The notes beneath the pieces are model-generated. The model was not told where the DNA came from. It saw nothing but the letters and a program-made list of their open reading frames with translations, and did not search any database. Below, piece after piece: positions 23,501 to 29,500 of a stretch of 32,389 bases of DNA. The stretch is from positions 1 to 32,389 of the forward strand of contig KN886626.1 of assembly GCA_000934455.1 (NCBI GenBank), given 5' to 3'. The first letter of the stretch is position 1; each line of letters starts with the position of its first letter. Position numbers and translations under genes: made by a program. Origin of the DNA: Apostichopus parvimensis (lineage: Eukaryota > Echinodermata > Holothuroidea > Aspidochirotida > Stichopodidae).

Positions 23501-26500
23501 AGTTTAATATGAAAAATGTTCCATATTCGCAAATGACAATTCCGGTTGTTCATTTACTTAATTGATGTTGATGATCAAAGCACACAGTCATCTTTCATTG
23601 AACACAGTAATTAGTTTAATCGACCTTAGCTACGTGCATATTCATAAGTGAGGTCATACTGTCGGTGAGAAATAGTCTGAGTCTGATTTTCCTACAAAAC
23701 TTGTAGATCATTGTACCTCTGGCATTGATAGACTTAAAATTCTTCTCAATAAAATTATCTAATTTATGGAAACAATTTCGTTTTTTTTGTAGGTCAAATT
23801 CGGTTGATTGACCATTACTATACTGTTCTTTTGTAAGCGTGTAGTCTTTTGTGTTGGTCTCTGCAGGGAAGTGGGAAGCTGACTATTGTGGAATTATGAA
23901 AAGGCTTTATTACTAATTACAGTTCCGATGTAAAGGCTTTTATACTGTATATAATTTGACCTTGACGAAATCGACAGTTTGTGCGGAATATGAAACCAGA
24001 AATAATATTTCTGTTAATACTCAAAATACACATCGGTACAGAGCGATGTATTAACTGAAGTTTGAATTGATAAATCTCCACTTAATATGCAGTAGTTGCT
24101 AATTCAGCATCCAGTGCTGTACTTGGATTACTGGCACTTGGAGAAAGATTTGTCCGAGTGTCATATATGGCAAAATTTGTGTAAAATATTGAATAATTGT
24201 TAAAAGGTTTCGATGTAGAAGTTGCTCAGAGAAGTTGTTTTCGTGATTAATCGAAATAACCTTGTTGCTTGTGACCTATAGCTTTCAATGCTACGTAATC
24301 TACTTGCTTTGCTCTCTTGCTTACCTGGCATCACACAACATCAGTACTCTTTCTCCAGGGTTGTGTGAAGAGTGAATTCTTTTATTTAGTAGCTGTATCT
24401 CCCCCCCCCCACCCCTCCTCTTTGATTTGACTGGACTCTCCTGAGTAATGACCTTCCATCTCATTCTACCTTCCAAAGTAATTAGTTGCTCCTCACTTAC
24501 CTGTCTCCTCACAACCTCAGCACTTTCTTTCTACCGTGCCCTAAAATGAATTCTAGTAACCTTTTTACAATATGTCCGGACCACCCCCCCCCCCAGTGTG
24601 TTCCTTAGAAGGCATTGTTTTCTACATGAATAGAATCGATTATAATCCCACTTTGGTGACCGTCAAAACAATTTTTCATATTTACTGAACAGTGACATGT
24701 CTTTCACGTGGTGGTCAAATGACCATTCTTAGGGTCACCAAAGAAAAAATTCAGGAGAAAATAGAGTAATTTTTGGTCTACAAAGCCAATATGCTATATT
24801 TATTCATGCCATATACCTTATGGGAAACAGACATTCATATTGCTGGGTCGACTGCTGCAGAAAATGTGATCCATGAAATATTTCCCTTTCCTATTTCATT
24901 TACTGTAACTTTTCAGATCCTCATAAATAATACAGTGGTTATTACAAAAGATGACATGTATAATAATGCATGAATTACCGATAATGTTGGTGTTTTCAGC
25001 TGTATAATTAACTGAAAATATGAATCTATACAGTAGACTATCAGTAACTGAAAGAAGTCGCTTTGCAACAATTTCAAGTCAATGTATACTGTATGGGTTC
25101 AATTACACTGTGTATGCATATATATATATATGCAAATATGCTTTACTGCATGAATTAGTGTGGGTGCAGCATGTAATATTTGCTAAACAACCAAATGTCA
25201 GGAGCACTTATTTGAAATATTAATATACAGTAAATTATCTCGGATTGAATATTGATGCAATGGACTACTGTACGAACCTACCAGCTTCACTTAAATTAAA
25301 AAGATTTTTATTTAAACATATAGGTTGGTAAATTGCTTTTGAGTTAACCATTTTTTTTTTTATTGACTGAAACACGTCTACTGTAACTGTAATATAGTGA
25401 TATGAAATGTGAAGTGTTAAGATATATGTTAATAATGTTGGAATACTGTAGTATACTAAATACTTACTTGGCTTCCTCACTTACATGTTTCCCACATCAT
25501 CTGCATTGAAAGTTTACTTTATAATCATCATATGAGATATAAGTACAACATCTATATCGTACATATAACGTATCCCGTTCCTAGCCTGATGAGGCCTATA
25601 CAACAACACATGTCATAGAAGAACATTTCAGTGCACAGAGGTTGCGTGGAGACAGGTTAGTTCATTGCTCACATGCAAATTAGGTAACTTTTGGAAAATT
25701 ACAGAAACTTTAATCTCATACAGTAACCGTGCAAAACTATTAATTACAGCTACTACGTACCTGCAAGCACCACTGAAACTATTATTATTAAAATAAATTT
25801 AAAATAAATACACTTGTGTAAATAAGAAATAACAGTACAGGTATAGAAAGGGGTGGATACTTTTAAGTTTTGACATTTCTATTTAGTTGAGACAAATATA
25901 TATTACATTGCTTCCTGTTCAAAGATGTTTGTATAGTTTGTGGTATATCTGCAAAACACATAAACTTCATTTGGAATATCTACAGTAAATTAAGGAAACT
26001 GTACTTTCAGAGCCGTACATAAATAATTCATGTACTCAGCGTGAAGAACTCATCTATTGTATTATACAGTACTGAATAATTCATCTGCCCAACATGAGTA
26101 ATGCAAAGTTCACCTACAGTATTATCTATTATTTCCAATTCAACAAAATATAAAATTGTGTACATATGGTAAATGAAACTGTTCTACTGGTATATTTGTA
26201 TAGAATATACCAGAGGTTGGGTGCTATTAAAATCATTTAAAATGTTTCATTGTGTATATTTTAGCTGGTAAAACCGTATATAGTGCGATTAAAGAGATAG
26301 TAATATTCCTTTTTGAATATTAAGAGGACCACCTACTGTTTTTATGTTTGGAGTCTTCCTAACAAAAAAATCACATTTTGGAGCAAATATGTAAAGAGGT
26401 TATCTATGAATATATCAGAGTAACTTAATAGTTAAAGCTACGTGATCCTGTACAAAATATTAATTTATACTGTAGAAAACCAATAGTTGTGATGTTTCAC

Positions 26501-29500
26501 CTACTTGTGGGTACAATTGCTTTCATACTGTATGTGCAAGCAGACTCTCAGAAGTATGCTCTAACATCAGTAACTATGTAGATCAAACTCAAATGTCAGT
26601 TGACAAAGTCTTGGCAAGCCACATTCTTACAAACATGATTTTCTTCATTACTCTCTTACTGTACTATAACACTCCTACAGTACTCCGTTCTACGAGAAAG
26701 AATAACATTGTTGCACCGTGCCCCCCTCTGACCAAATGACACTCAGGGCAGCAGGGGATAATTTAGTGTCAAACATGCCCTGTGTACAAAACTGCTATAT
26801 GTTTACACATATTTATTTGGTTCCTCGCTTACCTGTCTCCCCACAACCTTAGCACTCTTGTTCTAGACTGTGCCTAGAACGAACTGGTAACCTTTTAACA
26901 CTGTGCGCGGTCTATGTATGGACCTTTCCGGTCAATGCCATTCTTATTCTACCACCCAAAGGTGCCTAGACGTTTAGCAAAATGCAATTGGTATGGCATC
27001 TTGGAATGCGGGACCAGATAAAAATTATTCCCGGCCCTCTCTGCCTCTAATGCCTTCTCTGCCCTCTTCCCTTCTCTGCCCTTTTCTCATCTCTGCCTTA
27101 TCTTCCCTACGTGCCTTCTGCACCATGCAGACATCTAACGTGCATGGTTTTTATGTATACATGTCTTGGGTTGTTATATACTCACCAATTCATAGTTTTA
27201 ATGTGTTTGGGTACATCAATCTTCCAAACCAATATTGACTATTATTCCATTAATTAAGTTTAAATATTAATTGCCTTTTGATCAATGACATCAACACTAA
27301 AACAGTTGATCAATAAATTGTCACTGTACCCTAGTCACGCTATTCGAGGCTAACTAACAATTGTAATGACTTGTTTAGCGCCTTTAAAAGGCCATTGATA
27401 TTATGTTTATAAATATGCTAATAAAAATAACCAATACTGGTCACGCTATGCTCAAGCTGTTAGGCACCAAGGCAAAGGTTGTAGCATTGTAATGAACGCA
27501 GGATTCTGCGTCTGGGACGCATTCTTTTAGCCAGGGACGCAAAACCTTTGACTTGTAATATAGAACTTTGCACTGTACAGACTGAACAGTATAGTCAGTG
27601 CAGTACAGTGCAGTACATTATAGTACTGTACTGTACAGACTGTACTGCACTGTATGACTGTGCTGTACTGCACTGTATTACTGAATCTCTATGAGGTAGT
27701 CTTCTGACTTTTATAACCATAAACTGTACTTTGAGGTTTCTGTGTTTGCTGTAACTCCTCGTTTTGTTTGATTGACTCCACAAGTTGAAGGGGGGGGTGG
27801 GGGTTGGGGATGGATCTGTATTATCCATTTGTTTTTCATTGTTTGTGATTTTCTCTATATTATTTCTTTTATCTTCCTCATATTTCAGCTTGTAGAACTG
27901 CCATTCGTATTCCCATTCTACGGACATAACCTCACCGCCGCTTACATCGCCACTGGAGGTAAGAATATTAACAGTTAATATGTATTGTATTTTTTAGATC
28001 CTCATGCAAGCAGGAACTCGTGAAGAAGCCTCGTTGGCTTATCAAAGCCGCAAGCTGACCGAAGACAGTCTCTTACATTCATATTTAACGTCCATGATTA
28101 TGAATTGTCAATTGTCAACAACTCTGTAACTAGACGACATACATTAATCTTGGAGTGACTCGAACCGGGAACCTTATGATTGGAAGGCACCGGCGTTGAC
28201 CACTGAGCTAACACTCCACTCCACCATATCAGGATCTACTGGTATTCTCATGGAGAGGATTTCCATCAATTTTAATAGCAAATTTAGTACACAAGAAAAG
28301 GCCGGGGTCGGGAATCAGCTACAAAATTCGTTTAGAACAGGATCTTTGTATTGAATCTGATATTTTGGTGTACAATATCGGTGAATGTCAGTGAACACCG
28401 ATGAGGTTTGAACACGTATAGCAAGAAACTATGGGTGCTTAAAATGAGAAGGTGGAGGGGTAGCCTGGAAAGGCTGGACTAGGGACATGGTAAGCAATGA
28501 ACTACACAAGAGTACCAGGATGTGCTACGAGAGGTGTGAAAGGACGGGTTGGTTAATGGTATCCCGTAAATATAAAAAACAGGTGACCTGGTCAGTTTTA
28601 GTAACTCTGTAAATATTTAGTCAAGTTTCATTTCAACTTCAGAGGAAATTGACTTTTCAAATTAATTGAACCAGAGTATTTTTTTGGGGTGGGGAGGGGG
28701 GAGGGGTGTGGAGGCTTGTGTGTAATCTAATATTAACATAGTGAAGATGTCGGTACGATTCATCTTTTTTTAATTTACCTTAATTTACTATACAATTTAA
28801 TTGGCTTACCTGTCTGCTCACAACATCTGCACACTGGCACTACCCCCTCTTGAGTGACCTGGTAACCTCTGACACTGACCACCCTAAGTGACCCGTCACC
28901 TCTGGTCAACCTGCCTCCTCATTGACAGGTCAGTGTGAAAGCTTGACCAGGTCACTCTGTTGTTGTGAGGAGACAGGTAAGTTTGTGGCTCGTAAATATC
29001 CAGACCGGAAATGAATGGAAGCCGGACGGTATCTTAGCTTATCATCCGTTCGATTCAACTTACAGAAAATATAAAGTATTTACAGTAGGTCAATTTGCTG
29101 CTTAGTAGTCATGAAAGACAAAGTATATATTTCTGGTGGATTGTTGGACTTTTACAGATATAAAAATTTAATCTACTTTTACAGTAGAAACATGCCAAAG
29201 GGGCTTCAATTCAGGCTTCAATGCATAGTACAAGTGTCAATTGAGAGGGGGGGGGAGGTGAGGGGGGGGATCTGGTTCATTGTACTTTGCTTGACTTGAC
29301 TTTTACTTTTTCTCTTCATTCTCAGGATTTCTCTACGTGGGAACAATTGTCCATGACTTTCTTACAGTTACCCAGTACATCGCCCCTTTGATGGGAAACT
29401 TTGACTCTAGCCTCAATGACTCTACATCCACAATTAAGTATGGCAATAATGGTAAGTTAAGTAGCCACAGACTTAAATGTCATTGGTTGGAACAAAATGC

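Larger units (their letters stand above)
7829..27888 (+). other. 20-kb repeat-rich intron between exons B and C
   Basis: The intron runs from GTAAGA to a TTTCAG acceptor and is about 20.06 kb with a 50-N gap. It accounts for most of the window. Its repeats are listed separately. Between them (notably 8854-10550, 11224-14500, 14760-18550, 20600-21120, 21901-24319 and 25661-26827) I see only AT-rich unique-looking sequence, short homopolymer runs and many TACAGTA/TACTGTA words. I found no exon there with motifs or splice signals that would fit the gene. A small alternative exon cannot be excluded. Confidence 0.8.
27959..29325 (+). other. intron between exons C and D
   Basis: A 1367-bp intron, GTAAGA to CTCAG. 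It contains a tRNA-derived SINE close to the donor and an intact CTTACCTG element. G-rich runs occur at 28685-28710 and 29247-29269. The right end of the CTTACCTG element places an additional consensus donor CAGGTAAG on the sense strand at 28974-28981. Confidence 0.85.

Noticed and set aside
25580..25620. CTGATGAGGCC, the start of a hammerhead core
   Set aside because: The returning stem II strand, GAAA and the cleavage triplet are all missing. The match is only the first eight core bases.
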